Source: Taudactylus pleione
Lineage: Eukaryota > Chordata > Amphibia > Anura > Myobatrachidae
Length of the DNA: 64,000 nucleotides
Reading direction: 5' to 3'
NCBI GenBank assembly: GCA_031769625.1
Contig: JAUIMM010000534.1
Location: forward strand, 9,936,001 to 10,000,000
Shown here: positions 45,317 to 55,379 of the stretch, piece by piece
How the letters are laid out: every line of letters starts with the position of its first letter
How positions within the stretch are numbered: the stretch's first letter is position 1
Made by a program: the position numbers and the translations under genes
Notes under the pieces: generated by a model
The model's input: only the letters and a program-made list of their open reading frames with translations
Told to the model about the DNA's origin: nothing
Database searches by the model: none

Positions 45317-45595
45317 GTGTCAACTGAGTCTTCTTATTAGAGAAAATACTATCAGTATTGCATGTGACAATAAAGGTACATTCAACTTGTCTTAATGCAC
45401 CAAGCACTTTGGTCTCTGAGCATATTGCTATAAGACACCATTTCATACGAGAGCTTGTAGATAGCACGTTCGTCAGCATAAAATAAGTAGTTAATGAGGA
45501 CAAGATTGCTGATATGTTAACCAAAGGTTTGGCATGTACTAAATACTTGTTTGAGAAAATGTGGGCTGGAATGTACTTGGAATATTGATGTATAA
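45317..45595 (+). pseudogene. Copia pol C-terminus
   Basis: SIACDNKGTFNLS, then HIAIRHHFIRELVD and NEDKIADMLTKGLA are the conserved C-terminal blocks of copia pol, in two frames, ending near AGMYLEY and TGA. Confidence 0.7.
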
Positions 45596-46310
45596 TGCTT
45601 GCCTATACCCCCTGTGTTCTTGGTTTACAGATGAAGCATCCAAAACGTGGTACGTCTTGCATTGTAAGTGTAACCAGAGATAGCTAGCATAGGATAAATT
45701 GTCACGTGCTGTCTATGTCCGGCACTAGGACCCCGGACTGCCAGAGGCGTGACCTCCGACCTTGTGCACTACTGCGCATGTGCCGCCATGACATGTGTCT
45801 TCAGCTCTGTCCTCAATACTAGTAGGACATACCCCAGAGAGTCTCCAGTGTTACACATTTGAGAGACAGCATTACAGAGGCCAGTAACCCTGTTTAGTTC
45901 CACTGCACCACCACCGCTATATGTATACAGCCAGTGTGTGCATACTCTACTACCACCACTGTATGTAGAAACACAGGTATGTGCTCCCACCTGTGCTTCC
46001 TTATACATTCCTGGCTGGATCTAGTACATACATTACATGAGCGCTGTGTACCTGTGATACATGTTAAAAAAACGGAAATTGAAGAATAGCGCTGCTTGCT
46101 ATGTCACAGAATCACAGTAATAGAGAAGGTGGATACTTATCCGTAAAAGTAGAACTAATTGTGCCCCTCTTAAGATGATTGTTTTCTTTTTTTCTCTTCT
46201 ACCGAAGGCTCCGTGGACACATAGAAGAAAAGGGGTGTGTATGGTATCAATGTGATGATATATTAAATGATGGAACACATCAAACTCGTTTGAGAACAAT
46301 GGTAAAAAGA
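45596..46310. other. Non-coding stretch
   Basis: May hold the copia 3' LTR, but no LTR ends or repeat partner were found. No gene seen. Confidence 0.3.
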
Positions 46311-46700
46311 TAAATTGAGGCGTACCCCAACTCACTAATTCAGAGGTGGGTGTACTCCTATATGGATATCTTTATCATCCAATAATGGTGCCCTGTGATA
46401 CCACTTAGCAAGAAAATTTTGTGAATGTAAAGAACAGGCATACCACAACTCACTGGGTAAGAGATGGGTATATTCTTATAATGGTATCTTTAAATCCAAA
46501 GTTCATAGAACCAAATCTGGACATACCAGATACCACGGTATTACATACGTTGTGGAATACCGTGGTATTCTTCAACGAAGGATATGCTACGGCATGTAAT
46601 ACAGTGCTTAACCGCTGGGTGGCGAGTGCTCCACTTTTGTAATTGCATGTAATATAGTGCTTAACCGCTGGTTGGCGAGTGCTCCACTGTACTGAATGTC
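46310..46700. repeat. Short tandem and dispersed duplications
   Basis: The phrase CATACCACAACTCACTGGGT / CGTACCCCAACTCACTAAT with a following GGTATCTTTA occurs twice about 120 bp apart (46319 and 46440). GCATGTAATAYAGTGCTTAA with CCGCTGG.TGGCGAGTGCTC occurs twice about 54 bp apart (46592 and 46646). Confidence 0.7.
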
Positions 46701-47049
46701 TATCATATTCACAGCATTTGCATGAACGCACAACCCATACTGTATTTTTAATGTCGCATAATATACATATACAGTATATACTGTAGTACTGTACCGTAAC
46801 ATCTTATAACAGGATGCAAATCACTGCACATACTGTATTGTACATACGGTATGGTGCAGTAACTGAATAGTAGAGAAGTTGCCGGAGTTGTCACGGTATA
46901 ACCGATACTGTAGAATAATGAGATGCACGCACAGCTTTCACTGATATGGGATGCATTACAGTATGACAATTTTTTTTTTTATTATTAAAAAACAGCAGCG
47001 GGAGGAGTGCACAAGGATGAGGCCACTCTCTGTGGTTCACTGTAGCTGT

Positions 47050-47112
47050 CGTCTGGGCTAGTGGTTAGGTGATCACTTTGGTAGAATTATGGTCCGGGGT
47101 TCGATCCCTGGA
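47050..47112 (+). tRNA. tRNA-like sequence 1 (probable tRNA-derived repeat)
   Basis: Internal A-box-like TGGGCTAGTGG and B box GGTTCGATCCC with correct order and spacing. A full cloverleaf is not convincing. A T-run follows (47130-47140), as in polymerase III terminators. Confidence 0.4.
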
Positions 47113-47311
47113 AAAGAATATACCGTACTGTATATTTTTTTTTTGTCACTGTCTGCTCTGGACACTATAGTGAAACTTGTTTAAAAGGCTATAGTGTTGT
47201 TTAAAAGGCTGCTTAAAAGTAAGACATTACAAACAGATTGTGTGTTTCAATAGTGCAAAACTTTCGTCAATGTCTGCGCTTTCGTCAATCGGATTTCATG
47301 CGCATGCCCAG

Positions 47312-47736
47312 TGGAGGGTTTACAATGGGATCTGTGGTGCCAAGCCATACGATATGTAGCGCTATGCTATCACTGAGCATGCGCAGTTGGCTGTATTACT
47401 GCAGTTGGTACAGTATTTGTACTTCTCTGGCGGGCGCATGCCCAGTAGGAGGGTTGCGATGGGATTTCTGGCGCATGCCCAGTGGGCCGAGAGTCATACA
47501 CAGTGCATCAGGTCCCTTCCCCCAAAGCAAGCCAAGAGCCTCACATTACCATAATAAAGGAAGCTTTGTTAATCCATTTACTGTAAGCAGTCAGCTCTGC
47601 CCTAGTGTCCTGAAAAATGCTACGAATTGTCACCATTGCCAAGGACACCATCCCCCATCTGCTAGGACAACTAGTGTGCCGCTATGAATGTGCCTGTACT
47701 GAATATTCAAAACTGACGGTGCCGTACAATTTAGCA
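47312..47736. repeat. Direct duplication, copy 1 (about 425 bp)
   Basis: From TACAATGGGATCTGTG to GACGGTGCCGTACAATTTAG; nearly identical to 48130-48554 at an offset of about 819 bp. Confidence 0.85.
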
Positions 47737-48129
47737 CCACAGAATAGTGATTTCATAACTGCAGAAACTGTTAGTGAATCTACTGTCTAGAATGTGAGAT
47801 AGGCCTCTGCATCACATACTGTGCGCCCAAAAACCGCAAAACGCAAACATGCGACAACGCATATGCGGTCTCAGCCTTGTGCACTATGGCTACATCCCTT
47901 GGACTGTGTCTGAGAGTGGTTTCCGTCTGTGAGAGAGCGCTCTGTGTTCAAAGCTGACTGTGCGTTTGCTGCGCAAAATAGCGTTGCATCGCAAACTGAT
48001 GACATTGGTGATGCTGCTCCAACCTTGCACACTAAGTAGGGTAGTAGTGGGATCTGTATGAGAGAGAGCTCTCTGTATTACACGGTTGGCGCTATGGTGG
48101 CTGTCAGCCATCTGCGATGGATTAGAAAT

Positions 48130-48554
48130 GGAGGGGGGTACAATGGGATCTGTGTCGCCAAGCCATACGCCATGTAGCGCTATGCTATCACTGAGCATGC
48201 GCAGTTGGCTGTATTACTGCAGTCGGAACAGTATTTGTACTTTTCTGGCGGGCGCATGCCCAGTAGGAGGGTTGCGATGGGATTTCTGGCGCATGCCCAG
48301 TGGGCCGAGAGTCATACACAGTGCATCAGGTTCCTTCCCCCAAAGCAAGCCAAGAGCCTCACATTACCATAATAAAGGAAGCTTTGTTAATCCATTTACT
48401 GTAAGCAGTCAGCTCTGCCCTAGTGTCCTGAAAAATGCTACGAATTGTCACCATTGCCAAGGACACCATCCCCCGTCTGCTAGGACAACTAGTGTGCCGC
48501 TATGAATGTGCCTGTACTGAATATTCAAAACTGACGGTGCCATACAATTTAGAC
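48130..48554. repeat. Direct duplication, copy 2
   Basis: Differs from copy 1 by scattered substitutions (for example ACAGTATTTG preceded by GGA instead of GGT). Contains repeated GGCGCATGCCCAGT words shared by both copies. Confidence 0.85.
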
Positions 48555-48763
48555 AGTATGTTAAAAAGTTTTGCCTACTGTATGAATAGCAGGCGGAAAA
48601 ATTTGGTGAATTGGGGTGCAATGTTGCGGGAAGCCTTCAACGTCCCCTAATGGTACTGTAAACTGCGTAACTTTTTTTTTAAAAAGTCAGAACACACTAA
48701 AAATTCACTTTCATTTTGGGGTAGCGGAAGAAAAAAAATTGGGGGGAAAAAGTGAAACTTGTA

Positions 48764-48962
48764 GGGGTAAATTTACTAAGATGGGAGTTCTATTTAAGAA
48801 GTTACTGTACTGTATGTTGCCCATAGCATCCAATCAGATTCTACTGTACTTAGCATTTATCTACAGTAGCACCTTCTAGAAGATACTGTGCAGTAATACC
48901 TGGAATCAGATTGGTTGCTATGGGCAACTTAATAGCACTACCATCTTAGTACATTTACCCCC
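48764..48962. mobile_element. TTTACTAA-type MITE carrying CTGTA/CAGTA insertions
   Basis: Same MITE as 45140-45313 (GGGGTAAATTTACTAAGATG...TAGTACATTTACCCC). It has extra CTGTACTGTA before TGTTGCCC, CTGTA after AGATTCTA, CAGTA after TTTATCTA and CTGTGCAGTA after AGAAGATA. Each insertion follows a TA that sister copies have uninterrupted. Confidence 0.9.
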
Positions 48963-49105
48963 TAATATATAAAATGTACTGAGTTTAGTAAAAAAAAAAA
49001 AAAAAAGCGCTAAATGGGTATACAGTAGATCTGGGCATGCGCCTGAGATACGATGACGTACAGTATTGTAGGAAACACTCAAGCCAGGTGCAAACTTGGT
49101 ATTGC

Positions 49106-49185
49106 AGGCGGCTGTAGTGTAATGGTAAATAATGAAACCAATACATTACGCTGCCTGTACAACCCTTTTGCGGGTTCGAAGCTTG
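49106..49185 (+). tRNA. tRNA-like sequence 2
   Basis: GGCTGTAGTGTAATGGTAAA gives an A-box-like region and GCGGGTTCGAAGC a B box. Similar in layout to sequence 5; the flank GGTTACACTTTTTATTTTT is shared with sequence 5. Confidence 0.4.
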
Positions 49186-49335
49186 AAAGGTTACACTTTT
49201 TATTTTTTATTAACAAGGTTAGACTTTTTGGTCAAAGTACTGTGGCATAGAAATACCAGAATTTCTGGATAATGTACTGTATTAGTGAAGATTTAAAACA
49301 AAATAAAATTACCGTATACAATATGTAATTTAATA

Positions 49336-49408
49336 GGTCTCGAACCAGCGGGACAAGAAAATGGTAGATGCAGTAGGGCTAGGCATTAGCCCCCTAGACT
49401 ACTGCATC
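49336..49408 (-). tRNA. tRNA-like sequence 3
   Basis: On the minus strand TAGTCTAGGGGGCTAATGCC is the A-box region and CTGGTTCGAGACC the B box. Aligns with sequence 6 over most of its length. Confidence 0.45.
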
Positions 49409-49711
49409 TACTGTACTGTAGTTCCAAGAGTCAGGGAATCACTACAATGTCTACCGTATTTTACTTACAACTACAGTTATAAGTACCGTATAATACAGAC
49501 AACTGGGCATGCGCAGTGCTATGAGACTCAATACGCCACAGTGTAGCGCGCAACAATGCGGTATACTGTATGGCATACCGTATGGAGCAACAAACTACAG
49601 TACTGTAGCTGGGCACATCTACAGTACAATAGATTGATTTTTGTAAGGGTTGGATAACAAGACTGAACTACAGTACTATAGTGAACATTAAAAAAATAAA
49701 TTAAATTATAA

Positions 49712-49780
49712 AGGTCTCGAACATAAGGAGAGAAGTGTAAGCAAGACGGATCACCTAAGCCCTTGCTCACAAGTCTCTCC
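49712..49780 (-). tRNA. tRNA-like sequence 4
   Basis: Minus strand AGGGCTTAGGTGATCCGTC and TATGTTCGAGACC. More diverged A box; same 3' flank type (AAATTATAAAGG on plus) as sequences 3 and 6. Confidence 0.35.
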
Positions 49781-49839
49781 TAGTCCTCTACAGTACTTTA
49801 TGTGACATCTACAGTACCATACGATGAAGTACAGTACTC

Positions 49840-49917
49840 AGGCGTCTGTAGCGTAGAGGTAAGAAATCGAACTTCTACATTGCAGACGTCTGTACAACCC
49901 GGGTTCGAAACCAGGAA
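49840..49917 (+). tRNA. tRNA-like sequence 5
   Basis: GTCTGTAGCGTAGAGGTAAG and CCGGGTTCGAAACC form A and B boxes. TACAGTA words lie directly upstream. The 5' and 3' ends do not pair as an acceptor stem, so a working tRNA is unlikely. Confidence 0.4.
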
Positions 49918-50959
49918 GCTTAATAATGAAGCTTTTCATTATTATTAGACAGTCAAGGTTACACTTTTTATTTTTAATATTATTATTACACGGTCAGTGT
50001 AATAATAATAACACACTTTCACTGTGTGTGAATCATGACCTGGTACTGTACAGTATGATATTCCATACTGTACGCCATGGCGTACAGTACATAGCCATAG
50101 CGCTACAAGGGTATGGCTATGGCACAGCACCACTGGCAATGCATTGCAACCCCGCCACTGGGCACAAGCCAGAGATCCTATTTGTACCGTAACCCATCAG
50201 AACTGGCTATAAGTTACCACAACGCAAACTGTGCTGACATTGACGCAATTTTGCGGTTTAAACGCCGAGTCAGTTTGTACTATAGAGACCCCTCTCTTAT
50301 ACACAGTCAACTATCAGTTACTAAACATATTAAATTACTAATGTTACCAAGTCTAAGACAGCATTTTCATTGACGCAAGTTTGCGCTCTGCATCTGCCCT
50401 ACAAACTGCTGTTAGTCCACTACTGTAGCACCTTATGTAGTAATGAATTTACTATTGTGTATACTGTGCGGTACTGTAAGTCTCGGACAGTGCAGAATGG
50501 CACTAGTGTGAAAATTCAACAGTACTGTTAGCAATACAGACAACTGGGCATGCGCCATAAAATAGCGCTACTTAATGTATGGCTTGGCTCCACTGAACAT
50601 GGGGCACACATTCCATTGTGATTAAAATCCGACCACTGGGCACGCGCAGACATTGACGCAATTTTGCGGTTTAAACGCGCAGTCAGTTTGATATACAGAA
50701 ACCAGTCTCTTTAACAGGGCCCATTGCCACTTGATGGTCATAATAAATCACTATAATGTCCGCGTTCATGTCAGCGCCGGCATTGACGCAAGTTTGCGTT
50801 CTAAGGTACAGTACTGTATGTGCAATAATAAAAATCCTAGTTTCGCTGTTTGACTCCCGAAGCACTGGGCAGACATGCGCTCCACATGTACTGTATTGAA
50901 TACTGAATATTTTAAGTGAAGATTTTAAAAATAAATAAAAAAAACATACTGTATTTTCA

Positions 50960-51038
50960 AGGTCTCGAACCCACGGAACAAGAAGAGAGGAGAAGCAGTG
51001 AGACTAGGCATTAGACCGCTAGGCCACACGCTTCACCC
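50960..51038 (-). tRNA. tRNA-like sequence 6
   Basis: The best of the set: minus strand GTGTGGCCTAGCGGTCTAAT (A box) and GTGGGTTCGAGACC (B box). Long variable region as in Leu/Ser-type tRNAs; acceptor pairing unclear. Confidence 0.45.
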
Positions 51039-51133
51039 ATTACTAGAGTTCTGTAGTTTGTAAAGCCTAATGTCTAAGCTTCTGTCAAACAATCATCGGC
51101 CGGTGATACAGAACATACGGTACGGTACATTGG

Positions 51134-51250
51134 AAAGTGACACCTGGTGGGCAAAATGTTGTATTACACGTAATGAAATCACACGCATGCGCTATGTAGT
51201 TTAGGAAAAGTGACATCTGGTGGGCAAAATGTTGTATTACACGTAATGAC
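51134..51250. repeat. 72-bp tandem duplication
   Basis: GAAAGTGACACCTGGTGGGC with AAAATGTTGTATTACACGTA recurs after 72 bp with one or two changes (51134 and 51206). Confidence 0.85.
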
Positions 51251-52399
51251 TTTTTTCACTAATAACTTTCTTTGTGGCGCGACTCATGGCGTGGTGTGTG
51301 GCGCGCCATGCGTGGTGTGAGAGATAGCGCTGTGATGCCACGTTATAGCTGGGCACATCAGTATGTCCAGGGCAGTGCTAGATTATTCTGCTGCTCCCGG
51401 ACTTGCTCTAATACTCTGGAATAGTGCCCACATCTAAAATAAAAACATTCAGCTTAGACAGGATAGCCATAACTCCGCATTTAATGGCTTACTGTGATCG
51501 CTAGTCCTGTACATGCTGGAATAATGACACACAATACACTTTGTATGACGCATATTAAAGCTGGTTAAGTGCTAATTCTACCCTCTTCATGGCCACACAC
51601 ACTCTAAAATCAAGCATTTGGAAACCCCTCTCTAGAAATCCTGCGTTTGCCACTGGAGAACCACTGAATTTACAATTTATCAAGCCCACTATGTACTACT
51701 AATAGCTAAATGCAGGAGATTACACAGAAATCTTCTACAGAAGATTTATTAGCACTGCAGATTGCAGTCACCATTGTTATCAATGGGGACTACAGTCTGA
51801 CTCCTATAGACATAACTCCAAAAAGCTAAGCTTTTCGGAGTTTGGCCCTGTTGGTTTATGCCATCCTGATATGGCATACACAGCTTTATGCCTATGGAGG
51901 CATTCTCGCAGAATAGAGATCCCGCAGCGCTGTCCAGATCCTGAATCTGACACAAGGGGTGATTCAGACTCATATGCTATTGCTATCACAACTGCTAAAC
52001 ATGGTAGCAGCTGCGATAGCACTATTATGGTAATGCAGCAGGAGGCATCACGCCTCCTGCATGCATGTCTGATCCGAGTCCATGGACGCAGCATCGGATC
52101 AACTGCGTGATCCTTGGCCGGCCTAGGAAATCTCCATTAGCTGACGAGATCCTGGCCTCTTCCCCCCAACAGTGGCGCCATGCGTCCATTTGGTGAAACG
52201 GAGGCCATTGTCGGCCCCCTTCCCCACCTAGAAAAGGCAGCAAACTTTTGACCACTGACAGTCGGCTGCCAGACTGCGTGCGGGATCGCAGACCCATACT
52301 GCACATGCAGCGTGTAATTTTTACAATTTAAGATTATCAGCGAATATGTTATTTTTGTTACTAATTGCCTTCACTTGAAAGATATGAATGCAGTGGTGG
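51251..52399. other. Non-coding stretch
   Basis: No gene. GGGGTGATTCAGACTCATAT at about 51957 resembles a Harbinger-type end, without a clear partner. Short palindromes (CAGGAGGC..GCCTCCTG at 52038-52062). Confidence 0.4.
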
Positions 52400-52407
52400 G
52401 TGTGGAC

Positions 52408-53323
52408 CATACTTGCCAACTCTCCCTGATTGTCAGGGAGACTCCCTGAAATAGCAGCAATCTCCCTGTCTCCCTGAAGAGTCTAGCAATCTCCCTGATT
52501 GCACCTTACAGTCATTATGAAGCTGTTATTTACAACCAAAACAGAGATATATACTTTAAATGGGATCATTAGTATAATTTCCCTGCATTGGTTATAGGGC
52601 ACAATGGCCCTCATTCAGAGCCGTACGCTCTGAGCAGAGCGCACGCTCTGAATGAGGGCCGGCCTCCATAACTCTGGAGCGTCCTCCTGGACACTCGTAT
52701 AGCTGTGGGTCACCACCCACAGCCTATACGAGCGTGCAGTTTGATGGCCGCGATGGTCACGACCATCGCGACCATCGAAACTGCGAGCCGGAGCCTGCGG
52801 TTGAGGTTTTCAACCGCAAGGCCCGGAGTGATTTTGGCTCTATCAGAGCCAAAATCACTCCCACTGACATCACTAGTGATGTCAGTGTGCCGGCTTCTGA
52901 CGGTAGGCGTTCCCTTAGGAACGCCCCCTTCAGGGAGGCACGCCCACCAAAGGGGGCGTGCTGTCAATCAACATCGACAACACGCCCCCTTTGATCAGAC
53001 ACAACGAGCGAAGGACTTTCCTTCGCTCGTCGCATCTGGCGCATGCGCACGACGGAGCTCCCTCCGTTGTGCGCATGCTCAGTGCAGAACATCGACCCAC
53101 TTGCGAGCGGACAGCTGCTTGCGAGTGGGTCTGAATCAGGCCCAATGATCCCTATGGCTACTTGCATTTTCTGAAAAGTATTAGTGTGTTTTAATCAACA
53201 AGTAGATTTTACTAACTGCTTTGGGGCTCGTTTACATTTGGATGTAAGTTAATTTTATGACACGCCTCTAGGTGCTGCTTTCACAATCTCCCTGAAATGA
53301 TTTTTCAAAAGTAGGCAAGTATG
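52408..53323. mobile_element. hAT-type MITE, 916 bp, with nested MITE
   Basis: Ends CATACTTGCCAACTCTCC and, inverse complement, CATACTTGCCTACTTTTG. Perfect 8-bp duplication GTGTGGAC (52400-52407, 53324-53331). Repeated TCTCCCTGA phrases in the left part. No coding capacity. Confidence 0.9.
52606..53143. mobile_element. Harbinger-type MITE, 538 bp, nested
   Basis: Ends GGCCCTCATTCAGAGCCG and, inverse complement, GGGCCTGATTCAGACCCA. Flanked by AAT (52603-52605, 53144-53146). The left end is followed by its own inverted copy (GCTCTGAATGAGGGCC ending at 52660), and GCTGTGGGTCACCACCCACAGC is an internal palindrome. Same family as 850-1310. Confidence 0.9.
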
Positions 53324-53331
53324 GTGTGGAC

Positions 53332-53995
53332 CACAGTGGGTGTCACCCTCCGAGGGGCTGACACCAAAATGCCAGCTCTTCCTCAGTGACTGGGAGCCAA
53401 GGGCTGCACTGTGATGTTATTGGGAAGCGCTCAGCTCCCAGTGACAGAAGATCTGGCAGTACAGAGAGAGTCTCTGAGGGCAGTCCAGCATCTCCAGTGG
53501 TAGCGGATTTACCACAAGGCAACCCAAGCGGTAGCTTAGGGCCCGGTGCTTCCCAGGGGGCTCGCTGACAGTGTTGTAAAATATCAGAGTGCTGGGCTGG
53601 CTGAGTCCTGGCAAGCTGTCAGTGACTAGACAGCTGCCAAGTGCCAGCTCCAGCGAGCGCCTGCGTCCTACTCACTGTGTTGTGCGTGTGATACATCATG
53701 ATGTCACACACACTGTGTGAGGAGCTGGGATGCACCCGGAGGACAGTGATGAGGGTGAGTGAGACTGAGCTTGTGGTACAGTGCAGCAGTGATCTCCCTC
53801 AACTGAGATCGGTCATCTTCCCGTGACTGTCCTGCTCTCAGCGTCTGCAGCAGCCAGAACAGCCAGGCATCTCTCACTTGAAGGTGGGCCCTTTTTAGCG
53901 GCAGCACATCCTTCTCCCCAGCTACCAATACCTGGCATGCTGCGGCAGTGGCAGCACCGGTGTCAGTGACACCCGGTGCAACCAATATACAATAT
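53332..53995. other. Non-coding stretch
   Basis: Contains GTGTCACCCT... and, near 53960, CCGGTGTCAGTGACACCCGG, probably the two worn ends of an old element interrupted by others. No gene. Confidence 0.35.
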
Positions 53996-53999
53996 ATGA

Positions 54000-54420
54000 T
54001 GGTCGATGTTTGCCAACCATCAATGTTTTTCTTATGATGTTAGTATTTTTACCATTCGATGGTGGCATTCCAATGTTTGCCACCATCGAGTGGTGATGAT
54101 TCAATGGTGTTGTGATGGTTACTTTTTCTTTTTTTTAATGCTGAGAGCTGCGCTGTCCCTGCCTGCAGCTCTCAGCATCAGGCATCTTACCCCGCCCCCG
54201 ATCCCACCCCCAGTTCCATCCCCTGCCAGCCGTGAAATAGGGCTATTGCGCATGGGCAGGAAGGGTCTTTTGCGCATGCAAATATTAAATGAATAGTTTT
54301 TTCCATCCAATACTTTTGATGCGATGGTTACTTACCATCGCATCGAAAGTTTTGATGGTGGAAGCCCAAACATCATTTGATGGTGAGCTTCCGATGTTCA
54401 TCCCTACACAGGCTTGACTG
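54000..54420. mobile_element. Palindrome-rich MITE-like element
   Basis: Dense GATGGT/ACCATC palindromes (CACCATCGAGTGGTGATG, GATGCGATGGTTACTTACCA with CATCGCATC). The right end reads inverse-complement GTGTAGGGATGAACATCGG, reminiscent of hAT ends; the left end and duplication were not resolved. Confidence 0.4.
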
Positions 54421-55379
54421 GGATAGTGTTGGCTCCCTGCTCTGCAAGGGCCTTCTGAGGCTGCTGTCAGGTGACGACGAAGGCTGCTGCACTAATACCA
54501 GAGGCGGGCTGAGCCGTGGGGCAGGGTGCCATCTTTCCCCTGGGCCGTCCACCAATCAGGGAAAACTGCAGTAAGATGCACTTGCACAGGGAAGAACTGC
54601 TGCTAGAGACTGAATGTAACTTTGCGACTTCAGTGTGAGTGTTAGCGCTGATGTTGTTACTGGGTGTTGTGCCGGTCCCTGAGGGGAAATACCACATAAT
54701 ACAAAACAAGGGGTGCGGGAGAGAGTACCACATAATACAAAATGAGGTTGGGATACTACATAATACAAAATGTGGGGATAATACTATAAAATACAAAATG
54801 GTGGACAGATGGCATTAAGAGACATTTGGAGGAGTCGTGGCATTAAAGGGGCATGTGTGAGGTGTCTGATGGCATAAAATGAGCACATGGAGGTGTCTGG
54901 TAGCATAAAATGTGGAGTAGTCTAGTGGCGTAAACGGAGCATTCGGAGGAGTGTGATGGAATATTAGGGGCAATGGACAATTATACATGCTCTAGAATTT
55001 ACCTTTCTCTTGCAAGGTCCTAGGCAGTGGTGTACACCCGCAAAAAGAAGCGTGATTTTGTGTGGAAGGAGCGTATCCTCACAGCACACAGGGTATCAGT
55101 AGCACCATATAATACAGAGAATGTTGCAGTGATCACCATATAATGCAGAGAGCATTATAGTCACCACCATTTAATACAGTGATCATCGCAGAGACCGCCA
55201 AATAACGTAGAGAACATCGCAAGGACCACCATTTTTCCCAGAAGAGCTCAGCAGCAGCGCTGCCCAGGCCACACTGACTGCGGTAATCTGATCGGCGGCT
55301 CTGACCGTGGGCTCCAACGGCAGCATGGCACACTGAACAACCGCGGCACAGCAGTTGAAAACTGCTGGTGCAGTGGTTA
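54421..55379. other. Non-coding stretch
   Basis: Repeated ACCACATAATACAAAA phrases at 54690-54800 and GGAG.TGTCTGGTGGCATAAA phrases at 54830-54960 indicate an old tandem repeat. No gene. Confidence 0.45.

Larger units (their letters stand above)
42600..45595 (+). mobile_element. Ty1/copia retrotransposon ruin
   Basis: Plus-strand order gag fragment (42605-42960), GAG-pre-integrase and integrase (43310-43810), integrase C-terminal part (43850-44270), then RNase H (44870-45110) and the pol C-terminus (45320-45590). The RT domain between integrase and RNase H is missing and a MITE occupies the gap. No LTR found. Copia elements are uncommon in tetrapods compared with gypsy. Confidence 0.75.
46730..50960. 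other. Zone saturated with TACAGTA / TACTGTA words
   Basis: I count by eye more than 35 copies of TACAGTA or TACTGTA, several overlapping (TACTGTACTGTA at 48803 and 49406), plus TACCGTA and TACGGTA variants. Two 7-mers in 4.2 kb of random sequence would be expected about 0.5 times. Elsewhere in the window I see only single cases (7499, 25530, 43815, 62301). The words equal the known excision scar TA-C(A/T)G-TA of Tc1/Sleeping Beauty-type transposons. Confidence 0.75.

Noticed and set aside
47050..51038. Functional tRNA genes
   Set aside because: A and B boxes are present, but acceptor stems do not pair convincingly; labelled tRNA-like only.
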